40,831 nt of DNA from CALCCV01 sp964388665 (GCA_964388665.1 CAYMBJ010000034.1:1-40831), one strand, 5' to 3'; counted from the stretch's first letter, positions 1-8,706 are shown. The notes: generated by a model not told the origin, from the letters alone. A program made the numbers and translations.

Positions 1-28
1 AATTTTATTTCTTATTTTATTCATTTTT

Positions 29-57
29 TTGTCTAGACAACGGGGTCCACCTTATAC
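29..57 (+). promoter_or_regulatory. possible sigma-70 promoter at the left edge
   Basis: TTGTCT (29-34) and TTATAC (52-57) are separated by 17 bases, a plausible -35/-10 pair. It lies in very AT-rich DNA and would read rightward into the 3' end of a gene on the opposite strand. No convincing ORF follows within 110 bases, so either it drives a short or antisense transcript or it is chance. The rest of positions 1-166 holds nothing else I can support. Confidence 0.3.
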
Positions 58-166
58 CACTTTGTTCTGGCGCTGTCTTGTATCTGACAAATTTTGAAAA
101 TTTTGGAGAGCTGAAAAAGAGTTTATCAACAAGGAAAAGAGATACTGTTGATATGAAAAGTCTTTC

Positions 167-973
167 TTATCGATAGTAAACCCAATAGAGCTGATCAGGA
201 ATGAAGCCTGGACAGCCGGGTTGCCTGTGAGGCCGATTGGGCTTACGATCCGTCAGATCTGGAACAGGCAAATAGATTAATTTTGGAACATGATCGAAAG
301 TAAAATCACCATTTTTTAGGTGCCATTGGCACCTTCCAAGGATGCGAGGAACAATCAAAATGTCGGCATTTTCTTGCGGTATGGTCTCCAACTCAACCTC
401 TGTCATGCCATTTTTATAGATGAAAAAGCTTGAGGGCTTTTCATAAAAGACCTCTTTTGCGCCCGCTTCGTTCATTGCCATGATGGGATAAGACTTTAAA
501 TAGTTTCGCAGCTCAGAGAATTGCGAGGCAAAGCGGGCATAATAATCTCCTCGCAGATTCAAGACGCGCTGGTAGGGCAGCAACAGCATCGAATAGATGT
601 CTGCCATGCCTTTGCGAATCGCTTCGGGTTCATCATGATTTGCACTCACACCCTTTGCCTCGGTGATTGTCGGTTTTGATCTTCTCTGAAAGCTGCCGTA
701 CAAACTCTTGAGCGCGCGCAGTTTCGATTTGCGGGTCGTTCTGATGGTAGACCTGGTTGCAGATTCATCGCTAATAAAGGCTCCAAGCGTCTCAACGTAC
801 ATGCCCATCATCATGGTCAACGACGCCTCATTCTGAGACATTGGTGGCGGCGCCACCATTTTGACCTGAGGTGCGGCAGTGTCAAACTTCAAATCTTGCG
901 CATAGGAGTTGCTCACTGAGATCAAACTCAGCGCCATCAGCAGCATTCTAGAAGCGATGTGGAGTACAGTCAT
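167..973 (-). CDS. predicted secreted protein of unknown function (268 aa)
   Basis: I do not recognise the family. From the chosen ATG the protein begins with a hydrophobic signal peptide (about residues 1-26, ending in SYA before Gln), so it is probably exported to the periplasm or outside. The ATG at 973 is preferred over an upstream in-frame start at 1027 because a GAGGAAGG ribosome-binding site precedes it and because this start begins directly with the signal peptide. The middle is rich in Arg and Lys (SRRKSK-like stretches), the C-terminal third contains Pro-rich and Cys residues. It diverges from the M48 protease gene, with an inverted repeat between the two. Confidence 0.7.
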   Translation of the reverse strand: MTVLHIASRMLLMALSLISVSNSYAQDLKFDTAAPQVKMVAPPPMSQNEASLTMMMGMYVETLGAFISDESATRSTIRTTRKSKLRALKSLYGSFQRRSKPTITEAKGVSANHDEPEAIRKGMADIYSMLLLPYQRVLNLRGDYYARFASQFSELRNYLKSYPIMAMNEAGAKEVFYEKPSSFFIYKNGMTEVELETIPQENADILIVPRILGRCQWHLKNGDFTFDHVPKLIYLPVPDLTDRKPNRPHRQPGCPGFIPDQLYWVYYR

Positions 974-1053
974 GGATCCGCCTTCCTCAACAATAGAGGT
1001 TGCAATTTCTGTGCAATCTTCTGTCAATGAGTCTGAAAAATGAAGCGCCTTTA

Positions 1054-1121
1054 CTCCAGTTTTGCCCCTCAGTAAGATTGCAACATATGGATTGCAATCT
1101 TACTGAGGGGCAAAAGTGGAG
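1054..1121. repeat. 30-bp near-perfect inverted repeat, 8-base loop
   Basis: Arms at 1054-1083 and 1092-1121 are complementary over 30 bases with a single mismatch, around the loop 1084-1091. No T-run follows on either strand, so it is not an ordinary intrinsic terminator. It sits in the 251-base region between two divergent genes. The motif TGCAATCTT also occurs outside the palindrome at 1012-1020, next to a TGCAAT at 1001-1006, which could mean a regulator binds several copies. Confidence 0.85.
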
Positions 1122-1224
1122 CATCGCCAAAGTTTCACATAGGGGCAAAATCATAAGGCCTTCTAGACATCGTGGCACGACAATGCTACTTATACAGTGG
1201 CAAACATCTTAGGAGTTTTACTCA

Positions 1225-2088
1225 ATGAAAACAAACAAACCACCTGATGCCAATTTAGCAAATCCGCTGGCGGCTGTATCAGCAACAGCAATTTTTAGAA
1301 AATCGATCCTATCTGTGATGGCTCTGACAGTTGTGTTTTCTATTTTGGCCTGTGAGACCTCTCCCACAGGACGACGACAGCTGTCTCTTGTGAGCGATGC
1401 GCAACTGGAACAAATGAGCGTCTCGGCCTTTGCGCAGATGAAACAGCAGACTCCCGTTAGTAAAGATGCCAAAGTGAACAACTATGTTCGCTGCATTGCT
1501 GATGCCATCACGACGACTTTGCCTGAGCACCGCAGCTGGGAAACGGTGGTCTTTGAAGACAAGACCGCCAACGCCTTTGCCCTCCCCGGCGGCAAGATCG
1601 GTGTGCACACTGGGCTTCTAACTGTGGCAAAGTCACAATCGCAATTGGCGACTGTGATTGGTCACGAAGTGGCCCATGTGCTTGCCAACCATTCTAAGGA
1701 GCGCCTGTCAGAACAGCTTGCCGCACAGAGTGGAATCACCTTAGCATCAATACTGCTTGCCGGTGAAGGCAATCAACGTGATTCAAAGTACCAAATGGCC
1801 ATGGCGGCCATTGGCCTCGGTGCCCAATATGGCTTGCTACTTCCACATAGCCGCGCTCAAGAGTCAGAAGCTGATATTTTAGGTTTAGATCTCATGGCCA
1901 AAGCAGGATTTGATCCTAGCGAAAGCATTCCGCTCTGGCAAAACATGGCGGCACAGGGCGGTGGCCGCACTCCAGAGTTTATGTCAACACACCCGTCGCA
2001 TGGAACGCGCATTGAAAATCTCGGTGCCCATCTGCCTCAGGCCAGAGTCTACTATCAGCAGGCGGCACGAAAACCCAATTGTCGTTAA
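1225..2088 (+). CDS. M48-family zinc metalloprotease lipoprotein (LoiP/YcaL type)
   Basis: Predicted envelope metalloprotease. The zinc motif HEVAH is at residues 147-151, and the third ligand lies in ESEAD (about 213-217). The block around NAFALPGGKIGVHTGLL (about 116-132) is typical of the LoiP/YcaL and BepA branch of M48 proteases, which act in the periplasm on damaged or misfolded envelope proteins. A long N-terminus leads to a hydrophobic segment and the lipobox SILAC, so Cys43 is the likely lipid anchor. The ATG at 1225 has AGGAG at a good distance; an ATG at 1318 inside the signal peptide is a less likely alternative. Length (287 aa) is normal for the group. No neighbouring gene suggests a specific substrate. 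Confidence 0.9.
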   Translation: MKTNKPPDANLANPLAAVSATAIFRKSILSVMALTVVFSILACETSPTGRRQLSLVSDAQLEQMSVSAFAQMKQQTPVSKDAKVNNYVRCIADAITTTLPEHRSWETVVFEDKTANAFALPGGKIGVHTGLLTVAKSQSQLATVIGHEVAHVLANHSKERLSEQLAAQSGITLASILLAGEGNQRDSKYQMAMAAIGLGAQYGLLLPHSRAQESEADILGLDLMAKAGFDPSESIPLWQNMAAQGGGRTPEFMSTHPSHGTRIENLGAHLPQARVYYQQAARKPNCR

Positions 2089-2123
2089 CAAGCATTCTTT
2101 GATTTGATCATCAGTAAGAAGGC

Positions 2124-2873
2124 TCAGACAGCATAGATCGCGGCGACTCTTTTACGAAACTCCTCTTGCAACTGATGCCTCTGCTCGATGGAGTATTGAC
2201 TGGTGTCGATTGCGGGGAGCACATTCATTTGTATCTCCATATGCCAGTGCCGCCCGTTGGGGACAAAGCCACCCTTTTTCAAAATCTGACTGGCACCAAT
2301 GATGACCACAGGCACGATGGGCGACTGCGAATTGATTGCCAAAACAAAAGGTCCCGTTTTGAGCGGACCCAATTTTTCTTCCTCTTGACGAGTGCCCTCT
2401 GGAGCTAAACAAAACTGCTCACCGCTCTTTACGCGCATTGCGGTTTGCTTGTAGAGCTCAATGACTTCCTCGCGATGATTGCGAGCGATGGGCAAGGTGC
2501 CCACACGGCGCATAGCCAGACCAAACATCGGAAAGCGAAAGAGTTCAATCTTGGCACCGAATCTTGCTCCCCTGAGCTTCCAGTGCATGGCAAAAATATC
2601 AAAAAAACTGGTGTGATTGAACAAAAATAAACACCCACCTTTGGGAATGTTTTCTGCCCCCACCAAGCGCACATCAACGCCAAACATGCGGCACGAGATT
2701 CTTGCCCAGGTCTCAATATTGCGATTGTCCATCTCACGATCATTAAACAAAAGATTTAAAAAAACCGTGTAGCAAGAGAGAAAGAACAAGAGAAAGGGAT
2801 AAAGAACGGCCATAAAAAAGCTGCGGAAAAATGCCAAGCGATCTAAAAATTGATTTGTAGTTTTGGAGCTCAC
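2124..2873 (-). CDS. plsC: 1-acyl-glycerol-3-phosphate acyltransferase (PlsC-like)
   Basis: Transfers an acyl chain to lysophosphatidic acid to make phosphatidic acid, or a related membrane acyl transfer. The catalytic NHTSFFD (HX4D) motif and the substrate-binding EGTR motif are both present, with a hydrophobic N-terminal segment (about residues 20-40) that anchors it to the inner membrane. I start it at the GTG at 2873, which overlaps the upstream gene's stop as GTGA; an in-frame ATG at 2912 would overlap that gene by more than 40 bases. The 4-base overlap implies translational coupling to the upstream RelA/SpoT-like gene. Several PlsC paralogues per genome are usual, so the exact substrate is open. 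Confidence 0.88.
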   Translation of the reverse strand: MSSKTTNQFLDRLAFFRSFFMAVLYPFLLFFLSCYTVFLNLLFNDREMDNRNIETWARISCRMFGVDVRLVGAENIPKGGCLFLFNHTSFFDIFAMHWKLRGARFGAKIELFRFPMFGLAMRRVGTLPIARNHREEVIELYKQTAMRVKSGEQFCLAPEGTRQEEEKLGPLKTGPFVLAINSQSPIVPVVIIGASQILKKGGFVPNGRHWHMEIQMNVLPAIDTSQYSIEQRHQLQEEFRKRVAAIYAV

Positions 2874-4033
2874 GTGGCTTCTTTCATCTGTGTGTCGGGC
2901 ATGGCCTCGCAATCTTCTGGAAACAGCCGCTTTCGCGCGCCAAGACGCTGGCGCTCCTTGTAAGCCTCATGCTCCGAATCGCCACCTTGAACTGTTCTTG
3001 CAAACGAATTCTGATCAAGAATTTGCACCTCATACGGGTAGAAAAAAGAAAAGGCCTCTTTACCCTCTCGATCAATTTTGATAAGTTTTCGCGAAATGAA
3101 TTTGATAAACTGATAATCTATCCCCGAAAAATCATTGGGTTTGCGAATAAATTGCACCTCTTTGGCACGATCTTGCAAGGCCCGCAAAAACAAATTTTCG
3201 ATCTCAGAGTCGTCAGGACGAGTCCCACTGGCCTTGATGTCTTCACAGACCTTCAAGAACAGCTCAACCGGAAAAATATTATTGGAAGATTGATCTGGCA
3301 TAATGTGCGGATAGGCAATCAGATTTTCGCGCGCCAAAAAGCGAATCACGCGAAAGGAATCAAATATCGTGCGCGTAACAAAGCGCACACCCAATTTATC
3401 AAAAACCCTCATGGCCACAGCATCCGGCTTGGCCAACAGCTTGATCACCGCACTGTTGGACGCCTTAAAGGGTTTAGCCTGGAATCCCGCCAACTGAATC
3501 TTTTCGTCGGCCTCTTTGCTCGTGAGCTCAATCGCGCCCTCATCGCCAGAATAGACAACGGCCTGCTCAAAGGGTGTGAGAATTTGGTTTTGAATTTCTT
3601 CCGAAAAAGAACCAAAGAGGTCTTTTTCGGAATGCACAAACACATGCATGCATCGCAAAATGGCGCAGGCCCAGCGCTGCAAATTTTGCGTTTCCGCCAC
3701 TGTCACTGGTGAGCCATCTTCGTATTGTGATGGGCCAGAGCTGGAGGCGTAGAGCAGCAGGTTGCGCAAATCTTTTAGTACTTTCGGATCACGCAGAATT
3801 TCTGGAATTTCGGTCTCCGGAAAACCCAACTTCTCCACCATGAGTACAATGGCACGACGATGAAATTGCCAAAGCTCCTCTTCGTCTTTTTCAGAGCTGA
3901 GCAAATATCCATAAGTTGAAATAAAACTTTCCGCCGCGCCCAAAGTTGGGATGTGCAATCCTGTGGAATCAATGACGCTCTTGCCGCCGGCCACGGACTC
4001 CAAAATGCCGGCCTCAAAATCAAATGTTTTCAT
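2870..4033 (-). CDS. conserved hypothetical protein with RelA/SpoT-like motifs (possibly TIGR04552 family)
   Basis: Function not established. I recall a similar family, TIGR04552, from Bdellovibrio and myxobacteria, but could not check it. The C-terminal half reads like a RelA/SpoT nucleotidyltransferase fold: FDKLGVRFVT (about residues 211-220) resembles the Asp-containing DxxGIRVI motif, SGIDYQFIKF (about 303-312) sits where GYxSLH is expected, YEVQI (about 333-337) matches the catalytic Glu motif EVQIRT, and HEAYK (about 354-358) matches the following HxxYK. The N-terminal 190 residues show no HD hydrolase motif I can see. The ATG at 4033 is chosen over the adjacent GTG at 4036; neither has a strong ribosome-binding site. 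The gene is translationally coupled to plsC. Synthetase activity is an inference only. Confidence 0.75.
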   Translation of the reverse strand: MKTFDFEAGILESVAGGKSVIDSTGLHIPTLGAAESFISTYGYLLSSEKDEEELWQFHRRAIVLMVEKLGFPETEIPEILRDPKVLKDLRNLLLYASSSGPSQYEDGSPVTVAETQNLQRWACAILRCMHVFVHSEKDLFGSFSEEIQNQILTPFEQAVVYSGDEGAIELTSKEADEKIQLAGFQAKPFKASNSAVIKLLAKPDAVAMRVFDKLGVRFVTRTIFDSFRVIRFLARENLIAYPHIMPDQSSNNIFPVELFLKVCEDIKASGTRPDDSEIENLFLRALQDRAKEVQFIRKPNDFSGIDYQFIKFISRKLIKIDREGKEAFSFFYPYEVQILDQNSFARTVQGGDSEHEAYKERQRLGARKRLFPEDCEAMPDTQMKEAT

Positions 4034-4073
4034 CACTTTTATTTTTGAGTAATACCAATTTCAAGTCAAGGTC

Positions 4074-4096
4074 AGACCGAGGTGGAAAGGCTGGAG
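4074..4096. repeat. partial copy of intergenic repeat (23 bp)
   Basis: These 23 bases match positions 24492-24514 at 20 of 23 bases, starting AGACCGAGG. The other copy belongs to a longer GC-rich REP-like element. Here only the left end is recognisable, in the gap between the lipoprotein gene end and the RelA/SpoT-like gene start. Confidence 0.5.
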
Positions 4097-4119
4097 ACAT
4101 CGGTATATCACCTACAGAA

Positions 4120-4860
4120 TCAAGGAGTTGTTGGCAGCTTTTGCAGAGTGCAAGGATTGACATTTACAATGCCGAGTACGCCCTGAGCTGGCTCGTCTAG
4201 GCTCACGACCTTTTTGTTGGCAAAAGAAACAGTTCCATACCAAGAGGTTTCAGAATTTACAGTCCAGTCGATGGTCACTGTGCCAAACTCATCAGCAAAA
4301 GTCCAGGTTCCGGGCTTGCTCGTGTCCCAAGTTCCAGCCTCCATCTTGTCAATACGAACTCGGTAAGCAGCAATCCGCTCACCATACTGATCGTAGCTGC
4401 CAACCAAAGAGTCGTTGATTACAAATTCTATATAGGCCGCCTCTTTATCGAGAACAAATGTTGATGGCTTTTTTTGCGCTTTGATTTGCTGATCCGCTTG
4501 GCTGTCATCACTGCCTTCATCAGTAGCTTTGATCTCTTTTAGCGGAGCGTAGAGATTGATGGTCATAGGATAGTAACCACTGCGTGTTCCCGAAACCTCG
4601 CCCAATGTTTGCGGATCAATGGCTGCAGAGACAAAGTTCTTTACTCGTGAAGTAAAATCCAATTCATCAAGCTTGGCAATTGCCAGTTCCGATTCCAAAA
4701 CGATGCGTGTGGCGGAGTTGCTCGCCTTTGAATTGCACGAGTAGACCTGCAGCGCATCGGGAGTTGGCCCCTTGGCCGCCGAGTTGAACTTTTTATTTGA
4801 ACAAGCAACTCCTTGGGTAAGAGCGACCACTGCTATAAAAATGAATTTTAAGTGTTTCAT
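4120..4860 (-). CDS. predicted lipoprotein of unknown function (246 aa)
   Basis: I do not recognise the family. The N-terminus is a lipoprotein signal peptide with the lipobox GVAC, making Cys20 the likely lipidated residue. The remainder is soluble, with a mixed beta-rich look (repeated short hydrophobic strands and TWTF, TIDWTV-like segments in the last 80 residues) and a charged, Asp/Gln-rich linker near residue 115-130. A second Cys near the C-terminus could pair with the one following the signal region. It is transcribed in the same direction as the downstream RelA/SpoT-like and plsC genes but 87 bases separate them, and a repeat fragment lies in that gap, so an operon is uncertain. Confidence 0.8.
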   Translation of the reverse strand: MKHLKFIFIAVVALTQGVACSNKKFNSAAKGPTPDALQVYSCNSKASNSATRIVLESELAIAKLDELDFTSRVKNFVSAAIDPQTLGEVSGTRSGYYPMTINLYAPLKEIKATDEGSDDSQADQQIKAQKKPSTFVLDKEAAYIEFVINDSLVGSYDQYGERIAAYRVRIDKMEAGTWDTSKPGTWTFADEFGTVTIDWTVNSETSWYGTVSFANKKVVSLDEPAQGVLGIVNVNPCTLQKLPTTP

Positions 4861-4928
4861 ACCTGATATACATTACAAAGAGAGAGCCTGTCTCAATATA
4901 AAACACACTTATAATCTAGCGCTAAAAT

Positions 4929-5384
4929 CTAGGAAGGGTTCGAGTTGACCTCAAGGGAATTTTGCATTTCAGCGACCTCAACTGCGCTGCATTTGCCGCA
5001 GGCCTCACCTGGCGCATGTTTGTGGCTCAAACTGCGATAGTGCCAATTCGCCGCATGCCCCACCATAAGCCATACAGAACCGGAAATTGTCACTAAGGAG
5101 TGACCAATTTTGTGAACCAAAAGGTGTGGAAAAATCGCTCCGCAAATCAAAATGGCCACCCCAACTCCGCCCGCCATGGCAGGCCATTTTTGCTGATGGA
5201 CACGAAAGCCATTGCGAAAAGACCAAAAAGCCACCGGCACCACGAGAATGGCAACCAAAATGTGAAACAAGGGATGATTGAGCCCCTCAAAAAGCGCGGG
5301 CAAAGAAAAAATAAAAATGGGCGCGGCCAAACAGTGGACGACGCACAACCCTGATAAAATAAGACCCGCTCTGTCCCAATTCAT
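4929..5384 (-). CDS. MerC-domain inner-membrane protein
   Basis: Small four-helix membrane protein resembling the MerC family, whose founding member transports mercuric ion into the cell. The segment GLCVVHCLAAP near the start, with paired Cys inside the first helix, is the family hallmark; three further hydrophobic helices follow, and the tail is rich in His and Cys (HKHAPGEACGKC), which could bind metal. The ATG at 5384 is preferred because the first helix begins directly after it; a longer form would start at 5486. There are no merR, merA or merP genes nearby, so a mercury-resistance role is not supported. Chromosomal MerC-like proteins are common and mostly uncharacterised. It diverges from selO. 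Confidence 0.8.
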   Translation of the reverse strand: MNWDRAGLILSGLCVVHCLAAPIFIFSLPALFEGLNHPLFHILVAILVVPVAFWSFRNGFRVHQQKWPAMAGGVGVAILICGAIFPHLLVHKIGHSLVTISGSVWLMVGHAANWHYRSLSHKHAPGEACGKCSAVEVAEMQNSLEVNSNPS

Positions 5385-5503
5385 GAATTTCAGGTGACAT
5401 GCTATTGGTTTCTTTGTCAAACTGTTTGCCCGATCGGAGGCTAGGCTGGAATCTTTTATCAGGCCTCGATTTAACCGCAACATCACTAAACTCCGAGTTG
5501 TTT

Positions 5504-6997
5504 ATGGCCTCCGCAAAATTTCTTCACGACCAGTCTCTCTTAGATCTAGGAACGGATTTTTCGGTACCCGTTGTCCCGGCACCATTTGCCAAGTTGAAGC
5601 TTCGCTACCTCAATCACAGCCTTGCAGACGAATTGGGGCTCTCCCGCTGGTCGGAGGAGCAATGGCTGCAGCACATGGGCCGATTCGAAATCATTTCGCC
5701 TCAGCAGCTCCCAGAGCCGCTCGCCATGAAATACCACGGCCACCAGTTTCGCCACTACAATCCTGATCTGGGCGATGGTCGCGGCTTTACCTTTGCGCAG
5801 TGGCGCAGACAGAGTGACCAGACTCTCTTTGAGCTGGGCACCAAGGGCAGTGGCCAAACGCCCTATTCGCGGGCTGGCGATGGCCGCCTGACCCTAAAGG
5901 GGGCCATGCGCGAAGCGCTTTGCACGGCGATGCTAAAGAGCCAACAGGTCGATACCAGCCAGACTCTGTGCTTTATGGAAACCGGCGAACACCTTGAGCG
6001 CGGTGATGAACCCTCCCCGACCCGCGCGGCCGTACTGGTGCGCTTTTCACGGGGGCACATTCGCATAGGCAGCTTTGAACGCTGTCTCTATCTGCAGAAA
6101 CCAGACTGGATCTTGAAACTGGCTCGATACAGTTTGCAAAATTTTTATCCGCAGGCCTGGCAAAATCTCGTGGCCAGAAACAACCTCGAAAACAATCTCG
6201 GAAACGACCTCGGCAGCACCCCCGAACCCGACCCCCTTCTTCTTTTGCAAACCTTGTTTTCAGAATTTATGCAAAAGGCCATAGCGACCTTGGCCTCGCA
6301 CATGCTGAGCGGCTTTGTCCACGGAGTGCTGAACTCTGACAACATCAATATTTCAGGAGAGAGCTTCGACTATGGCCCGTATCGCTTTCTGCCACACTAC
6401 GATGTCAATTTTACAGCGGCCTATTTTGATCGCGAAGGACTGTACTGCTATGGCCGTCAGCCAGAGAGCTATCACTGGAATATACAGAGATTGGCGGAGA
6501 CCTTTCAGTATGCGCATTCAGAATTTTCTGGCGCGCCTTATCTTGAGCAATTTGCAGAAATCTTTAATCAACAGGTCACAACGCAACTCCTAAATCGCCT
6601 CGCGCTTTCGCCTATTAGCGCAAACGCTGACAAGAAGTTGGTTGAACTCTTTTTTGCAAGTCTCGAGAGCACGCAAAAGTCCATCGGCTTTGCAGAGTTC
6701 TTCTACCACACAACCACAGCAATTGAATCACATCAACTGCCACAAGAATTGCGCCAGGCAGTTCGTGACCAGGACAGCCTGATTGAATTTTTCAAACTTG
6801 CACAGGCGCACTCTGACGCCAATGCTTCTTCAGCCACACCCACTCCGTCGCAAATGCAATCGCGTCCTAAGTTGTTCGCCACCTGTCCATTGATCTATTC
6901 AGAAATTGAGCGCGTGTGGGAGGCCATTGCCAGCAATGATGATTGGGAGCCCTTCAATGAGAAGCTCAAAGAGCTCAGCTCCTGCGATTTTTCTTAA
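5504..6997 (+). CDS. selO: protein adenylyltransferase SelO (YdiU/UPF0061)
   Basis: SelO is a pseudokinase-fold enzyme that transfers AMP from ATP to protein Ser, Thr or Tyr, linked to redox stress in E. coli. Family blocks are clear: GTKGSGQTPYSRAGDGR (nucleotide-binding region), GHIRIGSFE, and HGVLNSDNINISG followed by DYGPYRFLPHYD, which carries the catalytic Asp/Asn region. The ATG at 5504 gives 497 residues, close to the usual 480-500; the reading frame continues upstream to 5399 but those residues are not conserved-looking. The protein ends in CDFS before a normal TAA, so there is no terminal selenocysteine codon. Its end overlaps the convergent methyltransferase gene by 23 bases. Confidence 0.95.
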   Translation: MASAKFLHDQSLLDLGTDFSVPVVPAPFAKLKLRYLNHSLADELGLSRWSEEQWLQHMGRFEIISPQQLPEPLAMKYHGHQFRHYNPDLGDGRGFTFAQWRRQSDQTLFELGTKGSGQTPYSRAGDGRLTLKGAMREALCTAMLKSQQVDTSQTLCFMETGEHLERGDEPSPTRAAVLVRFSRGHIRIGSFERCLYLQKPDWILKLARYSLQNFYPQAWQNLVARNNLENNLGNDLGSTPEPDPLLLLQTLFSEFMQKAIATLASHMLSGFVHGVLNSDNINISGESFDYGPYRFLPHYDVNFTAAYFDREGLYCYGRQPESYHWNIQRLAETFQYAHSEFSGAPYLEQFAEIFNQQVTTQLLNRLALSPISANADKKLVELFFASLESTQKSIGFAEFFYHTTTAIESHQLPQELRQAVRDQDSLIEFFKLAQAHSDANASSATPTPSQMQSRPKLFATCPLIYSEIERVWEAIASNDDWEPFNEKLKELSSCDFS

Positions 6998-7826
6998 GCA
7001 TCCGATCATAGAATACGACTCCCAAAGCCACTGCCGCATTGAGACTTTCTACATTTTGATTCATCGGGATGGCCAGAGTTTGTGATGAGCTTTCTTGACC
7101 GCCACCTTGCTTGAGCAAAAACTTTTCAGCTGCCATATAGCCCCCCTCTTCACCAACAATCAAATAGGCACGCTCTGGCCAGACAAAATTTAGCAGACTG
7201 TCGCCCTCTGCATGCAATGCGAGGATGGGAATTTGTTTTTTTTCGGATGCACTCAATTGCTCCAAAACTTCCACCAACTTTGTCGCGACCGAAAAATGGG
7301 CCTGCAGCACCGCACCCGCAGAGGCCTTTATGGTCTGAGGTAAAAAAGGATGGGCTGACTCTTGCGTCAACACAAAGCTCTCGATTCCGAAGGCCAAGGC
7401 CGATCTCACCACTGCGCCAAGATTGCGCGGATCTCCCAAGGGCAATATTGGCAGGAGCTCAGGGGTCTGACTCGCCGGCATCTCTTGCCATGCTGGCAAC
7501 TCCTGAAACTCCACCACCAACATGGGCGCATGAGTTCCCAATACATCAAGCTCTTCAAATAGCGGCGCCGCCAAATGCACGCGCTCGAATTCGCCACCAT
7601 GCATTTCTGCTGCCGGCAACTGACCACCACCGCTGGGCAATAGCCAAGAAATGACTTTAAAGCGACTGCGCTTGGCTGCTGGGGACCTCACCCACTCCGA
7701 AATGATTTTTGTGCCAGAAATAATAAAGGCCCGCTCTTTTTTAATCCCTTTGCTCGTGAGCAACGAGCGATAGTATTGAAAGCGAGCATTGGTTTTGGAT
7801 TCTATATTGACATCTGGTTTTGGCAT
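6975..7826 (-). CDS. SpoU/TrmH-family RNA 2'-O-methyltransferase
   Basis: Predicted SPOUT-fold enzyme methylating a ribose 2'-hydroxyl in rRNA or tRNA with S-adenosylmethionine. The three family motifs are visible: motif 1 GDPRNLGAVVRSA (Asn and Arg catalytic region), motif 2 LIVGEEGGY, and motif 3 IPMNQNVESLNAAVA, which forms the knotted SAM site. The N-terminal half, with a short substrate-binding region, is less conserved, so the target nucleotide cannot be named. The start ATG directly follows the stop of rsmG with no gap, so the two RNA methyltransferases are almost surely one operon. Length 283 aa is normal for the TrmH/RlmB-like group. Confidence 0.9.
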   Translation of the reverse strand: MPKPDVNIESKTNARFQYYRSLLTSKGIKKERAFIISGTKIISEWVRSPAAKRSRFKVISWLLPSGGGQLPAAEMHGGEFERVHLAAPLFEELDVLGTHAPMLVVEFQELPAWQEMPASQTPELLPILPLGDPRNLGAVVRSALAFGIESFVLTQESAHPFLPQTIKASAGAVLQAHFSVATKLVEVLEQLSASEKKQIPILALHAEGDSLLNFVWPERAYLIVGEEGGYMAAEKFLLKQGGGQESSSQTLAIPMNQNVESLNAAVALGVVFYDRMLKKNRRS

Positions 7827-8612
7827 TTAAATATCTTCTGGCAATGGAATTTCTTTTATTTTGCGAACCACCACCAAGCGACGCTCATTGCTGGTTTTAG
7901 GCAAGCTGTAAGCATAATCGCCATCAATCGCAAACCACTCGGACCACTGCCTCTCAAATTGCGGAAATTCAATATCCACATTTGGGCCCTTCATAAAATA
8001 TATTTTGCCACCAACCTGCAGGCAATTTTGCACATTGCCGACCGTGTTGGCCATTTCCTCCACTGCGCGGGTGATTACGCCCTGCACTGGGTAGACAAAA
8101 TCTCTCTGTATGTTGCGACCAATGATTTCGAGATTTTCAAGCTTCAACTCTTCACGAACTTTTTTTAAAAACACCACGCGCTTTTGCACGCCCTCTGCCA
8201 GGAGTATCTTTTTGTCTGGATAGAGGATCTTGAGCGGAATCCCCGGAAATCCTGGCCCGGTGCCCACATCCAAGAGCGGAAACCGCAGCTCCACATGCTG
8301 AGGCACAATGGCACAATCAATGAAATGTTTGATGGCGATATCACGAAATTTTAACAGTCGGGTAAAATTATTATGTTCCTGCTCTTTGACCAGCAGCTCG
8401 TAAAAATGAGCAAACTGTTCGCGAGCTTTATGACTGATTTCTGACATATCGTGATTAAAAAAAATGTCATAAAGTCGATCATTGGCCTCCTGCTGAGTGT
8501 GAATGACATGGCCCGGGCCTCTTGGCCCGCGAAAGACAGCTGCCGCATTTGGTTTGGGCTGATTTCGCTTCGGCTTAAAGCTGCTCGTATTTTTGGTGTT
8601 TTTGTGAGCCAC
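7827..8612 (-). CDS. rsmG: 16S rRNA (guanine-527 N7) methyltransferase RsmG
   Basis: RsmG methylates N7 of G527 in 16S rRNA. The SAM-binding motif LLDVGTGPGFPGIPLK is textbook for RsmG/GidB, followed by the acidic KILLAEGVQKR strand and EIIGRNIQ. A basic, low-complexity N-terminal extension of about 35 residues (Lys, Asn, Pro-rich) precedes the family core and is unusual. I start at the GTG at 8612, eight bases after AGGAG; another in-frame GTG at 8618 is too close to that site. In many bacteria rsmG sits with mnmG and parAB near the origin; here it is paired instead with a TrmH-type gene. Confidence 0.93.
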   Translation of the reverse strand: MAHKNTKNTSSFKPKRNQPKPNAAAVFRGPRGPGHVIHTQQEANDRLYDIFFNHDMSEISHKAREQFAHFYELLVKEQEHNNFTRLLKFRDIAIKHFIDCAIVPQHVELRFPLLDVGTGPGFPGIPLKILYPDKKILLAEGVQKRVVFLKKVREELKLENLEIIGRNIQRDFVYPVQGVITRAVEEMANTVGNVQNCLQVGGKIYFMKGPNVDIEFPQFERQWSEWFAIDGDYAYSLPKTSNERRLVVVRKIKEIPLPEDI

Positions 8613-8706
8613 AGCCACATCTCCTTAATAGATTCCCGTCATTATTCATCTACCATGGCGGCCATCGCTTGCCTATTTGAAATCTTCTTGGGAAGATGAT
8701 CACATT

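Noticed and set aside
2969..3712. 247-residue plus-strand ORF inside the RelA/SpoT-like gene
   Set aside because: Antisense shadow of a better supported gene; no domain and no ribosome-binding site.
6986..6997. Possible selenocysteine at the end of SelO
   Set aside because: The gene ends with CDFS and a normal TAA; there is no in-frame TGA near the C-terminus.
8655..8699. 14-codon ORF with two Phe codons just before pheS, like the E. coli pheST leader peptide
   Set aside because: Only two Phe codons, no ribosome-binding site and no attenuator hairpin or T-run between it and pheS.
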